A stretch of 25,091 bases of DNA. Origin: Comamonadaceae bacterium. GTDB taxonomy: Bacteria; Pseudomonadota; Gammaproteobacteria; Burkholderiales; Burkholderiaceae. The stretch spans positions 1-25,091 of the forward strand of contig CANKOT010000025.1 in assembly GCA_947484245.1 (NCBI GenBank), in the 5' to 3' direction. The position numbers were made by a program, and so were the translations under genes. How positions within the stretch are numbered: the first letter of the stretch is position 1; each line of letters begins with the position of its first letter. Below the pieces are notes generated by a model. The model was not told the DNA's origin. It ran no database searches and saw only the letters and a list, made by a program, of their open reading frames with translations. This document shows, piece after piece, positions 1 to 7,070 of the stretch.

Positions 1-412
1 CGCCGCCATGACCGATCTCATTGGTGGTCAGGTCAATATGTTCACCGCCGACTTTGCGGTCATGTTGCCCCAAGTGAAGGGCGGCAAAATTCGCGGCTTG
101 GCCGTGACATCCACTCAGCGCTCCAAAGCCATTCCTGAGCTGCCCACAGTCAACGAAGCACTTGGCTTGAAAGACTATGAACTGATTGCTTACTTCGCCA
201 TGTTCGCACCAGCAGGCACACCGGCCGACATGATTCAAAAACTCAATGCCGCTTTGAATGCTGCCGCCAACGACAAAGTCATTTTGGAGCGTTTTTCTGC
301 ACTGGGTTTTGAAACCTCACCAGGTTCCCCTGATGCGCTGGCGCAGCGTTCTAAAACTGAAACTGCCAAGTGGGCCAAGGCCATTCGCGAAGCCAAGATT
401 GAAGCGCAATAA
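1..412 (+). CDS. Bug/TctC-family solute-binding protein, C-terminal part
   Basis: This is the C-terminal 136 or so residues of a periplasmic solute-binding protein of the Bug (TctC) family; the reading frame is open to the left edge, so the start and signal peptide lie outside the window. The visible part has the usual late-domain landmarks: a segment ending in LPTVNEA, then APAGTP followed by a helix that starts with a Leu-Asn pair, and a Lys-rich C-terminal helix. Family members (about 320-330 residues) bind carboxylates or other small organic acids and may work with a TctAB permease; no permease is in view. The stop is 25 bases before iorA, so the two are probably co-transcribed. The ligand cannot be told from sequence, but the linkage to iorAB suggests an aromatic or keto acid. 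The family call is secure, the substrate is not. Confidence 0.93.
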   Translation, partial: AAMTDLIGGQVNMFTADFAVMLPQVKGGKIRGLAVTSTQRSKAIPELPTVNEALGLKDYELIAYFAMFAPAGTPADMIQKLNAALNAAANDKVILERFSALGFETSPGSPDALAQRSKTETAKWAKAIREAKIEAQ

Positions 413-437
413 CACTTCAATTGAAGGAGGGTGAATT

Positions 438-2594
438 TTGGAAGTTTCTTTTCATGAGGAAATAGAAGCCCTTCGAGCTGGCGAGGGCGAGGTCTTTCAA
501 GGTGAGGGCATTCTGGCCATTACCAAAGCCTTGCTCCAATCTGGCGTGGCTTATGTCGGTGGTTATCAAGGCGCGCCAGTGTCACATTTGCTAGATGTGA
601 TGGTGCAAGCAAAGCCCTATATGGACGAACTTGGGGTCCATGTCGAAGCCTGCTCCAACGAGGCATCGGCGGCGGCCATGCTGGGCGCCTCCATTCACTA
701 TCCTATTCGCGGTGCAGTGACTTGGAAATCCATTGTGGGCACCAACGTGGCTGCAGATGCGCTGTCCAACTTGTCATCCCCTGGCGTCACAGGCGGTGTG
801 CTCATTGTGGTGGGCGAGGACTACGGCGAAGGCGCCAGTGTCATTCAAGAAAGAACCCATGCTTATGCGCTGAAGTCAGGCATGTGTCTACTCGATCCGC
901 GGCCTGAGCTTGGTCAAATGGTCAACATGGTGGAGCATGGCTTTAGATTGTCAGAAGCCTCCAACATGCCCGTCATGATGGAATTGCGCATTCGAGCGTG
1001 CCATGTGCGCGGACAGTTTGTTGCCAAAGACAATGTGGCGCCTGCTCTATCCAAAAAGAATTTGTTGCAAGAGCCGGCCAGTTTTAATTACATGCGCTTG
1101 GCGCACCCGCCCGTAACCTTTGCGCAAGAAAAACGCAAAATTGAGCATCGCCTGCCTGCTGCACGCGATTACATTGTGACCCAGCAACTCAATGAACATT
1201 TCAAAGGCACAACACACGCAGACTTGGGATTGATTGTTCAAGGTGGGCTTTACAACACGCTTATTCGAGCGCTCCAACAGTTTGACTTGTCCGATGCATT
1301 TGGTGTTTCAAGTCTTTCCATTTTGGTTTTGAACGTCACCTATCCTTTGGTGCCAGCAGAACTCACAGACTTTTGCAAAGATAAAAAAGCTGTTTTGTTG
1401 CTTGAAGAGGGGCAACCAGAATACATAGAGCAAGAACTTGCGCTCATGTTGCGCAGGCTCGATTTGCAAACCCCAGTTCACGGCAAAGACATGCTGCCCA
1501 GTGGCGGCGAATACACGGCAGAGGTCATGGCTGAGGGCTTGTTGAAGTTTCTCGACAGGCACCAGCCCCAAGCGGTGCCCGAAAGCACGCGAGCTTGGTT
1601 GCAGGGCAACGCACAACGCCGCAAACAAGTTCAAACTTTGCTTGGCACACCCATTCCCGCGCGTCCCCCTAGCATGTGCATTGGTTGCCCCGAGAGGCCC
1701 GTGTTTTCTGCGCTTAAATTGGCCCAAGAAAAAGTGGGTCCGGTGCATGTTTCCGGCGACATTGGATGCCATGCCTTGGCCACATTCGAGCCGTTTTCGG
1801 TGGGTCATTCCATTTTGGGTTATGGCATGAGCTTGGCCAGTCGAGCAGGCGTTTCGCCTCTCATGAAACGCCGTGTGCTGTCTGTGATGGGCGATGGCGG
1901 TTTTTGGCACAACGGCCTTTTAACGGGTGTGCAAAGTGCGCTGTTCAATGGCGATGATGCGGTGCTGCTCATCTTCAAAAATGGATACACCTCGGCCACC
2001 GGTACCCAAGACATTATCAACACTCCCTCAGAGGCCTCCAAAGATGCCAATCCTGACAAGCGTCAAAGCATGGCGCACACCAGTCAGGTCATTGAAACCA
2101 CTTTAGAAGGCATGGGCGTGCAATGGCTGCGCACTGTTCACACTTACGAGGTGGCTCAAATGCAGGCCACACTCACAGAGGCTTTCACAACTGATTTTCA
2201 GGGCCTCAAAGTCATTGTGGCTGAGGGAGAGTGCCAGTTAGAGCGGCAGCGACGCATCAAACCTTGGATGGCTCAATTGAAGGCCACCGGTCAGCGAGCT
2301 TTGCGTGTCAAATATGGCGTCGATGAGGACGTATGCAATGGCGATCATGCTTGCATCAGGCTGTCTGGCTGCCCCACACTGACACTCAAAGACAATCCAG
2401 ATCCTCTAAAAGTAGACCCTGTGGCTACTGTCATTGATGGTTGTGTGGGCTGTGGGCTGTGCGGCGAAAACGCCCATGCGGCCACGCTGTGCCCTTCCTT
2501 TTATCGTGCCGAAATTGTTCAAAATCCCAAGTTCACCGAACGCCTGTTTGCGCGTTTGCAAAACACCTTCACGCGTCTTTTGCAACCTGCTTAA
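438..2594 (+). CDS. iorA: Indolepyruvate ferredoxin oxidoreductase, alpha subunit
   Basis: This is the thiamine-diphosphate catalytic subunit of arylpyruvate (indolepyruvate) oxidoreductase, which with the IorB subunit converts arylpyruvate, CoA and an oxidised electron carrier to arylacetyl-CoA and CO2 in the cytoplasm. The start is TTG, chosen because a strong AAGGAGG lies at 424-430, 7 bases upstream. The 718 residues show an N-terminal pyruvate:ferredoxin-oxidoreductase-type domain, a CIGC motif at 414-417, and a ThDP motif running from GDG at 485-487 to N515. A C-terminal ferredoxin-like domain follows. Its second cluster motif has C669, C672, C675 and C685. The first has C633, D636, C639 and C645, so Asp stands where a second Cys would be expected. 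In many betaproteobacteria this enzyme is one long fused chain; here it is split. The true substrate could be phenyl-, hydroxyphenyl- or indolepyruvate. Confidence 0.93.
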   Translation: MEVSFHEEIEALRAGEGEVFQGEGILAITKALLQSGVAYVGGYQGAPVSHLLDVMVQAKPYMDELGVHVEACSNEASAAAMLGASIHYPIRGAVTWKSIVGTNVAADALSNLSSPGVTGGVLIVVGEDYGEGASVIQERTHAYALKSGMCLLDPRPELGQMVNMVEHGFRLSEASNMPVMMELRIRACHVRGQFVAKDNVAPALSKKNLLQEPASFNYMRLAHPPVTFAQEKRKIEHRLPAARDYIVTQQLNEHFKGTTHADLGLIVQGGLYNTLIRALQQFDLSDAFGVSSLSILVLNVTYPLVPAELTDFCKDKKAVLLLEEGQPEYIEQELALMLRRLDLQTPVHGKDMLPSGGEYTAEVMAEGLLKFLDRHQPQAVPESTRAWLQGNAQRRKQVQTLLGTPIPARPPSMCIGCPERPVFSALKLAQEKVGPVHVSGDIGCHALATFEPFSVGHSILGYGMSLASRAGVSPLMKRRVLSVMGDGGFWHNGLLTGVQSALFNGDDAVLLIFKNGYTSATGTQDIINTPSEASKDANPDKRQSMAHTSQVIETTLEGMGVQWLRTVHTYEVAQMQATLTEAFTTDFQGLKVIVAEGECQLERQRRIKPWMAQLKATGQRALRVKYGVDEDVCNGDHACIRLSGCPTLTLKDNPDPLKVDPVATVIDGCVGCGLCGENAHAATLCPSFYRAEIVQNPKFTERLFARLQNTFTRLLQPA

Positions 2595-2617
2595 TTGGCG
2601 CCCAACAAGATCCATCG

Positions 2618-4258
2618 ATGACACAACCTGTTTCTATTTTGCTGTGTGCCTTAGGCGGTGAAGGCGGCGGCGTCTTGGCCAATTGGTTGATCGACGTGGC
2701 AAGGCTTGCCGACTACCCCGCGCAAGCCACCTCTATTCCAGGCGTGGCTCAACGAACGGGAGCCACCACTTATTACTTGGAAATTTATCCCATCCCTCGC
2801 TCGCAACTAGACGGACAACTGCCTGTGCTGGGCCTCAACCCCTTGCCAGGCCGATTGCATGCTTTGGTCTCTTCTGAGTTGTTAGAAACTGCCCGACAAA
2901 TAGCCAATGGCCTAGCGTCCAACGACCGAACCTGCGTCATCAGTTCATCGTCGCGCGCGTTAACCACCGCAGAAAAGATGGTCATGGGCGATGGGCGACG
3001 TGACGAAGGCGCACTGCTGGATGTCATTGCTGAAAACAGCCTGCGGCATCACGTCATTCCCATGGCCGATCTTTGTCAAGAAGCCGGCACCATGGTGAGT
3101 GCCGTCATGTTGGGTGCCATCGCTGCCAGTGGCTTGTTGCCCTTTGCTCGGGCGCATTACGAAAGTGTTTTGGGGGGCAACAGTGCCTCAGCAAAGGCCA
3201 GCCTGCGTGGTTTCGCATTGGCCTTTGAGCGTGTGAGCAAGCAGCGAGAGCAAACACAATATGTAGATCAGTTGTTAGCGCCATCAACAGCAACATCAGC
3301 TACATTGCCATCGGGTCAAAGCGATGTTTCAGACCTGCCCTCCAATACTGATACGCAGGCGCAAGTGCCCCAGCAGGTCCTTGATGAATTTCAATCAGGC
3401 ATGCATCATTTGTTGGCCTTGGCTTACCAGCGGGTGTCTCAATATCAGAGCGAGGCTTATGCCCAGTTGATGGTTGACCGTTTAAGACGGCTCAAACAAA
3501 TCGAGACATCTGCACCTGGCGGATCTGCTTTGTGCCCCGTCACCCAAGAGGCCACGCGCTGGCTTGCTTTGTGGATGGCTTACGACGACATCATTCAAGT
3601 GGCGCACTTAAAAAGTCGTGCCAATCGCTGGGATCGTGTTTCTAAAGAAGTCAAACTTCAAGAAGGTGAGTTGCTCAAGGTCTACGACCACTTCAAGCCT
3701 GGTGTGCCAGAGCTTGCAGCCATGCTGCCCATGTCGTGGGCGCAAGCTGTACTCAAGTGGGATCGCAATCGGGTTGCCAACGGCAAGGACGCCTGGTCGA
3801 TGCCCATCAAGCTGGCCAGACATTCGGTCATTGGCATGCTGAGCCTGCGCTTCTTGTCTCTTTTGCGCGTGTTCAGACCCTTTGGACACCGTTACCTCAC
3901 AGAGCAAGCATTGATTGAAGAATGGCTCAATGGCATCGCCAGCGCTTGCACCGTGTCCACAGACTTGGCTTTGGAGGTTGCACGTTGCGGACAATTGATC
4001 AAAGGTTACGGCAGTACGAATGAGCGCGGCAAAGACAATTTACTGCACATCCTCAAAACAGTTTGCGTTCCTGACTTCAGTCAATCAGCAGCAGCGCAAA
4101 TTGCTGCAGTGTCGCAAATTCGCAAAGCGGCATTGCAAGATGAAGCAGGTCAACTTTTGGATCAGGCCCTCATGCAGCATGGTGCGCCTGTTCGTCCGGT
4201 CAAGGCCCAACCTATTTTGTGGATGAAGAATCCCAGAATCAAAACAAACCATTCGTAG
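2618..4258 (+). CDS. iorB: Indolepyruvate oxidoreductase, beta subunit with DUF6537 tail
   Basis: This is the partner subunit of iorA. Residues 1 to about 200 match the gamma-type domain of 2-oxoacid oxidoreductases, beginning with a glycine-rich loop (LGGEGGGV, residues 12-19). The remainder, to residue 546, matches the helical DUF6537 region found at the end of fused proteobacterial indolepyruvate oxidoreductases. A low-complexity Ser/Thr/Gln linker around residues 220-250 separates the two parts. The frame stays open upstream to 2441, inside iorA, but ATG 2618 is chosen because the glycine-rich loop then falls near the N-terminus, as in the family, and because the upstream frame overlaps the conserved iron-sulfur domain of iorA. 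No strong Shine-Dalgarno is visible; with a 23-base gap to iorA, translation is probably coupled. The family assignment is firm; the role of DUF6537 is not known to me. Confidence 0.9.
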   Translation: MTQPVSILLCALGGEGGGVLANWLIDVARLADYPAQATSIPGVAQRTGATTYYLEIYPIPRSQLDGQLPVLGLNPLPGRLHALVSSELLETARQIANGLASNDRTCVISSSSRALTTAEKMVMGDGRRDEGALLDVIAENSLRHHVIPMADLCQEAGTMVSAVMLGAIAASGLLPFARAHYESVLGGNSASAKASLRGFALAFERVSKQREQTQYVDQLLAPSTATSATLPSGQSDVSDLPSNTDTQAQVPQQVLDEFQSGMHHLLALAYQRVSQYQSEAYAQLMVDRLRRLKQIETSAPGGSALCPVTQEATRWLALWMAYDDIIQVAHLKSRANRWDRVSKEVKLQEGELLKVYDHFKPGVPELAAMLPMSWAQAVLKWDRNRVANGKDAWSMPIKLARHSVIGMLSLRFLSLLRVFRPFGHRYLTEQALIEEWLNGIASACTVSTDLALEVARCGQLIKGYGSTNERGKDNLLHILKTVCVPDFSQSAAAQIAAVSQIRKAALQDEAGQLLDQALMQHGAPVRPVKAQPILWMKNPRIKTNHS

Positions 4259-4302
4259 ACATTCAGCAAAAAGACAAACTCAACACGTTCAAGGAAGACA
4301 AA

Positions 4303-5313
4303 ATGCAAAAGAAAACACTTTCGGCTTTGAGTCAGCAACCCACTAAACGGGCGTTGGCCGTCACGCTTTCGATGTTGATCATGGGGGCTGTGCTGTGTAG
4401 CAATGTGTTGGCTCAAACTTGGCCCACTAAACCAGTCAAGGTCATTGTCAATTTCCCACCAGGTGGCGCTGCCGATCAAATTGCCCGCGCCATTGGCATT
4501 CCTTTGGCAGAGGCTTTGGGCCAGCCCGTTGTGGTGGAAAACAGAGGCGGCGCCAATGGCAATTTGGGCGGCGACGCCGTGGCCAAGTCGGCTGCCGATG
4601 GCTACACCTTGCTCATGAGTTCGGGCGGCATGGTGTCTGTCAATCCTCATATTTATGCGCGCATGTCTTTTGACCCAGCCAAAGACTTGATCCCGGTGGC
4701 CTCTGCTGCCAGAGTGTTGGTGTATCTGGTCACCAAGTCCAACTTCCCGGCAGACAACATTCAAGAATTTTTAAAATATGCCAAAGAAAACCCTGGTCGT
4801 CTTTCTTATGGCTCTGCCGGCAATGGCAGCTCGCTACACTTGGCGGGTGAGATGATGAAAAGTCAGGCTGGCTTGTTTGCTGTCCATGTGCCTTACCGAG
4901 GCGCAGCGCCTGCCTTGCAAGATGTGTTGGCAGGTCAACTCGATTTTTATTTCGACCCAGGCATTGGCTTAGGCCAAGTCCGTGCAGGCAAACTCAAACT
5001 GATGGCTGTTGGCAGTTTGAAGCGCTCGCCCGTGTTTCCAAACGTACCGACCTTGGAAGAGGCGGGCCTCAAAGGCTTTGATGCCGATTCAGTCTTTGGG
5101 TTTTATGCGCCAGCGGGAACACCTGCTGAAGTGGTGACCAAGTTGAACCGTGAAATCAATCGCATATTGGCCACCCCTGCTTTGAAAGACCGAATTCAAA
5201 ATTTAGGCGGTGAGGCCTTGCCCTTAAGCCCAGCAGAATTTGGAACCCGTGCCAGTGATGATTCCAAACGATTTGGCGCCATCATTCGCGAAAGAAAAAT
5301 CACTGGCGACTAA
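4303..5313 (+). CDS. Bug/TctC-family solute-binding protein
   Basis: This is a complete 336-residue periplasmic binding protein. It has an N-terminal signal peptide with a basic stretch (KR at 15-16), a hydrophobic core at about 17-36, and a likely cut after A37 (V-L-A). The mature protein starts with the typical family motif, a WPTKP segment followed by a beta strand and PPGG..D. The late APAGTP motif is also present. The frame is open upstream to 4219, but ATG 4303 is preferred because AAGGAAG at 4291-4297 precedes it at good spacing and the signal peptide then starts at the N-terminus. It sits 44 bases after iorB, and a second protein of the same family precedes iorA. No TctA or TctB permease is near. 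Ligand unknown; an aromatic or keto acid is a guess from context. Confidence 0.92.
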   Translation: MQKKTLSALSQQPTKRALAVTLSMLIMGAVLCSNVLAQTWPTKPVKVIVNFPPGGAADQIARAIGIPLAEALGQPVVVENRGGANGNLGGDAVAKSAADGYTLLMSSGGMVSVNPHIYARMSFDPAKDLIPVASAARVLVYLVTKSNFPADNIQEFLKYAKENPGRLSYGSAGNGSSLHLAGEMMKSQAGLFAVHVPYRGAAPALQDVLAGQLDFYFDPGIGLGQVRAGKLKLMAVGSLKRSPVFPNVPTLEEAGLKGFDADSVFGFYAPAGTPAEVVTKLNREINRILATPALKDRIQNLGGEALPLSPAEFGTRASDDSKRFGAIIRERKITGD

Positions 5314-5330
5314 AGACCATACGGTCTTTA
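5311..5330 (+). terminator. Perfect 8-bp hairpin at the end of the binding-protein gene
   Basis: TAAAGACC (5311-5318) pairs perfectly with GGTCTTTA (5323-5330) around a 4-base ATAC loop, and the stop codon of the binding-protein gene is part of the left arm. There is no clean T-tract after it, so it may be a weak terminator or a 3'-end processing or stability hairpin that lowers expression of the downstream methyltransferase gene. A partial third copy of the left arm (TAAAGACT) lies at 5333-5340. Confidence 0.4.
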
Positions 5331-5350
5331 CATAAAGACTCACTCTTCAA

Positions 5351-6229
5351 ATGCAATTGACTCACCCCAACATCAACCGCACATTGGGCCTTGGCAGCCT
5401 GATTTTGTGCGCAGTTTTATTTCTTCAAGCATGCAGTGTGTTGCAGCCCGAAACTTATTCGCCCAAGCGAGGCCAGAACGGCAAGGACGTCATGTGGTTG
5501 CCCACGGGCGATGACCTGATTGTCAAAATGTTGCAGGCTGCCAAAGTGGGCCCTCAAGATGAATTGGTTGATTTGGGCGCAGGGGATGGCAAGATTCCCA
5601 TTGCAGCCGCTCGCCATTTTGGTGCTCGAGCTTGGGGCATTGAGTACAACAAAGATTTGGCAGCCCTTGCGCAGCGCAACGCACAAAGGGCCGGGGTTGC
5701 CGATCGCGTGCGCATTGTGCACGGCGATATCTTCAAAGAAGACTTCTCCAAAGCCACGGTGGTCACCATGTATTTGTTGGAAGAGTTGAACGCACAGCTT
5801 CGCCCCGCCATCTTGGCCATGAAGCCTGGCACCCGTGTGCTTTCACACAACTTTTCAATGGCTGATTGGGAACCCGATGAGGTCATTACCGCTAGCAACG
5901 CTACAGGCTACTTTTGGACAGTGCCAGCCAACGTGGCCGGTCTTTGGAGTTTGTCGGGGCTGGATGAAAAAAGTTTGGCCACAGTGAAGCTAGACCAATC
6001 TTTTCAAAGGTTGGGTGGATCGCTCAGCATGCGTGGGAAAACCCAAAATGTGCTGGGTGCGCGCATGGAGGGCGCCATGCTGCATTTCAGCTTTATCAAT
6101 GAAGACGGGCTTTTAAAGTCAGTCAAGGCCCTTGTGAATGGCAATGCGCTTTCCGGAGAGGTGACGGGGCCCTATGGCATGGTTGACATTGCACCTCCCA
6201 TTGTGAAGGTTGAAGGCCGCCGACCCTAA
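5351..6229 (+). CDS. Lipoprotein-type SAM-dependent methyltransferase
   Basis: This is a 292-residue protein that combines two unlike parts. Residues 12-28 are a hydrophobic stretch ending in a lipobox (L25-Q26-A27-C28), which predicts a lipid-anchored exported protein. From about residue 55 there is a class I methyltransferase fold: motif I is D74-L-G-A-G-D79-G80, the acidic end of strand 2 is E98, and a GDIF segment marks the next loop. The motif spacing is closest to the FAM173/ATPSCKMT-type lysine methyltransferases and not to small-molecule enzymes. Residues 190-292 form a tail I cannot assign. The start has no clear Shine-Dalgarno and lies 37 bases after the upstream binding-protein gene. 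Exported methyltransferases are puzzling because SAM is cytoplasmic; the hydrophobic segment could instead be an uncleaved inner-membrane anchor. The fold is secure, the substrate and topology are not. Confidence 0.85.
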   Translation: MQLTHPNINRTLGLGSLILCAVLFLQACSVLQPETYSPKRGQNGKDVMWLPTGDDLIVKMLQAAKVGPQDELVDLGAGDGKIPIAAARHFGARAWGIEYNKDLAALAQRNAQRAGVADRVRIVHGDIFKEDFSKATVVTMYLLEELNAQLRPAILAMKPGTRVLSHNFSMADWEPDEVITASNATGYFWTVPANVAGLWSLSGLDEKSLATVKLDQSFQRLGGSLSMRGKTQNVLGARMEGAMLHFSFINEDGLLKSVKALVNGNALSGEVTGPYGMVDIAPPIVKVEGRRP

Positions 6230-6253
6230 GTCATTTAAACGGATTACCTTCAA

Positions 6254-6269
6254 TGCACTATTGAGTGCA
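6254..6269. terminator. Short hairpin between convergent genes
   Basis: TGCACT (6254-6259) and AGTGCA (6264-6269) form a perfect 6-bp stem with an ATTG loop at the meeting point of the methyltransferase gene and the minus-strand His-rich gene, whose stop codon lies in the stem. No T-tract follows on either strand, so a terminator role is only possible. Confidence 0.25.
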
Positions 6270-6626
6270 AGTGCGTGTTCGGGTAATGGTGCCGTCTGAA
6301 CTGTGCACTTCTGTCCAGGGGGTGCAAGTGGGATTGGCTTGGGGGTTGACAAGCGATTGCTGCTGAATGACCACAGGATTGGGCTGAACCACGATGGGTT
6401 GTCTGGTAGCTTCATAAATGATCAAACCACCTATGGCAGCAGGGACCGCCCAATTCCAAGCCCCCGAGTGACCACGCGCCCAATGGCCATGCCCGCCATG
6501 CCCACCGTGCCAACTATGCCCCTGTTTGAAGCCGTGACCATGTCTAGAACCTGGGCCGTGACCCTGGTGCTGAGCCATGGCAGATGCACTAAAGGCTAAA
6601 AACATTAAAACAAGCAGTTTTTTCAT
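6258..6626 (-). CDS. Secreted His/Gly-rich small protein
   Basis: This is a 122-residue protein with a clear signal peptide (KK at 2-3, hydrophobic core 4-15, likely cut after A18, A-M-A). The mature N-terminus is strongly biased: ten histidines fall between residues 20 and 53, mostly as Gly-His repeats. A hydrophobic segment (about 59-72) follows, then a Val/Gln/Pro stretch, and a C-terminal tail with PWTE, TRTRTC and two cysteines. The start is supported by AGGAG about 6 bases upstream. I recognise the general type (small envelope proteins of Burkholderiales ending in a PWTE...TRTC motif) but no assigned function. Gly-His repeats can bind Ni, Cu or Zn, so a metal-buffering role is a guess. 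It is divergent from a cupin gene. Confidence 0.8.
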   Translation of the reverse strand: MKKLLVLMFLAFSASAMAQHQGHGPGSRHGHGFKQGHSWHGGHGGHGHWARGHSGAWNWAVPAAIGGLIIYEATRQPIVVQPNPVVIQQQSLVNPQANPTCTPWTEVHSSDGTITRTRTCTQ

Positions 6627-6687
6627 GGCGGTCTCCTGTGAATAACAATTTAACGTCTGAGGTCGGGTTTTGGTTTACGCCACCCAG

Positions 6688-6716
6688 TTGCCAGATCAAA
6701 AGACAGAAAATAAACT
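6688..6716 (+). promoter_or_regulatory. Candidate sigma70 promoter for the cupin gene
   Basis: TTGCCA (6688-6693) and TAAACT (6711-6716) are separated by exactly 17 bases in the 138-base divergent gap before the cupin gene. They match the consensus at five and four of six positions. Transcription would start near 6723, about 40 bases before the start codon. I found no equally good promoter for the opposite gene. Confidence 0.45.
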
Positions 6717-6764
6717 ATTGGGTAGGATCAATCTTTTAATCTACGGACAGTCAATCTGTTTTCA

Positions 6765-7049
6765 ATGATGAAATCACATGCCAATTTGACGGAATTCACT
6801 GCGCAAGCCATGGAAGACGGCTTTGACGAGGTTGTCCAAAAAGAGTGGGCGCCCAACCTCGCGGTTGGCAATCACACCCACCCCTTTGACGTCAAGGTGC
6901 AGCTCAGTGCGGGCCAAGTGCAATTGACTTTTGATTCAGGGGTACAGACCTACCAAGCGGGTCAAGGTTTCTTCATTGCGCGCGACGTAGAGCACTCTGA
7001 GCTTTATGGCTCAGAGGGCGCCACATTTTGGGTTGCCCGCAAGCTCTAA
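6765..7049 (+). CDS. Small cupin-domain protein
   Basis: This is a 94-residue single-domain cupin. The first cupin motif is visible as G-N-H-T-H-P-F (about residues 36-42) with metal-ligand-like histidines, and the second as G-Q-G-F-F-I-A with a later E-H-S-E-L (about residues 67-80). It is a compact beta barrel with nothing attached, so it may be a small enzyme, a sensor or a metal-binding protein; sequence does not decide. Two ATG codons in a row (6765 and 6768) can serve as the start and neither has a clear Shine-Dalgarno. It leads a plus-strand run with the FGE-like protein (21-base gap) and the asparaginase, so the three may share one transcript. Confidence 0.85.
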   Translation: MMKSHANLTEFTAQAMEDGFDEVVQKEWAPNLAVGNHTHPFDVKVQLSAGQVQLTFDSGVQTYQAGQGFFIARDVEHSELYGSEGATFWVARKL

Positions 7050-7070
7050 TTTCAAAATCCCGAGTTCAAA

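Noticed and set aside
1308..1910. A 200-codon open frame antisense to iorA
   Set aside because: It shares the sequence of the conserved ThDP region of iorA, has no domain and no ribosome site, so it is a shadow frame.
2441..2617. N-terminal extension of iorB into iorA
   Set aside because: The extra residues are Cys/Arg-rich and unlike the family; they overlap the iron-sulfur domain of iorA, and the family start matches ATG 2618.
4162..4764. A 200-codon antisense frame over the iorB end and the second binding-protein gene
   Set aside because: It spans two real genes on the other strand and is very rich in His and Arg, typical of antisense shadows.
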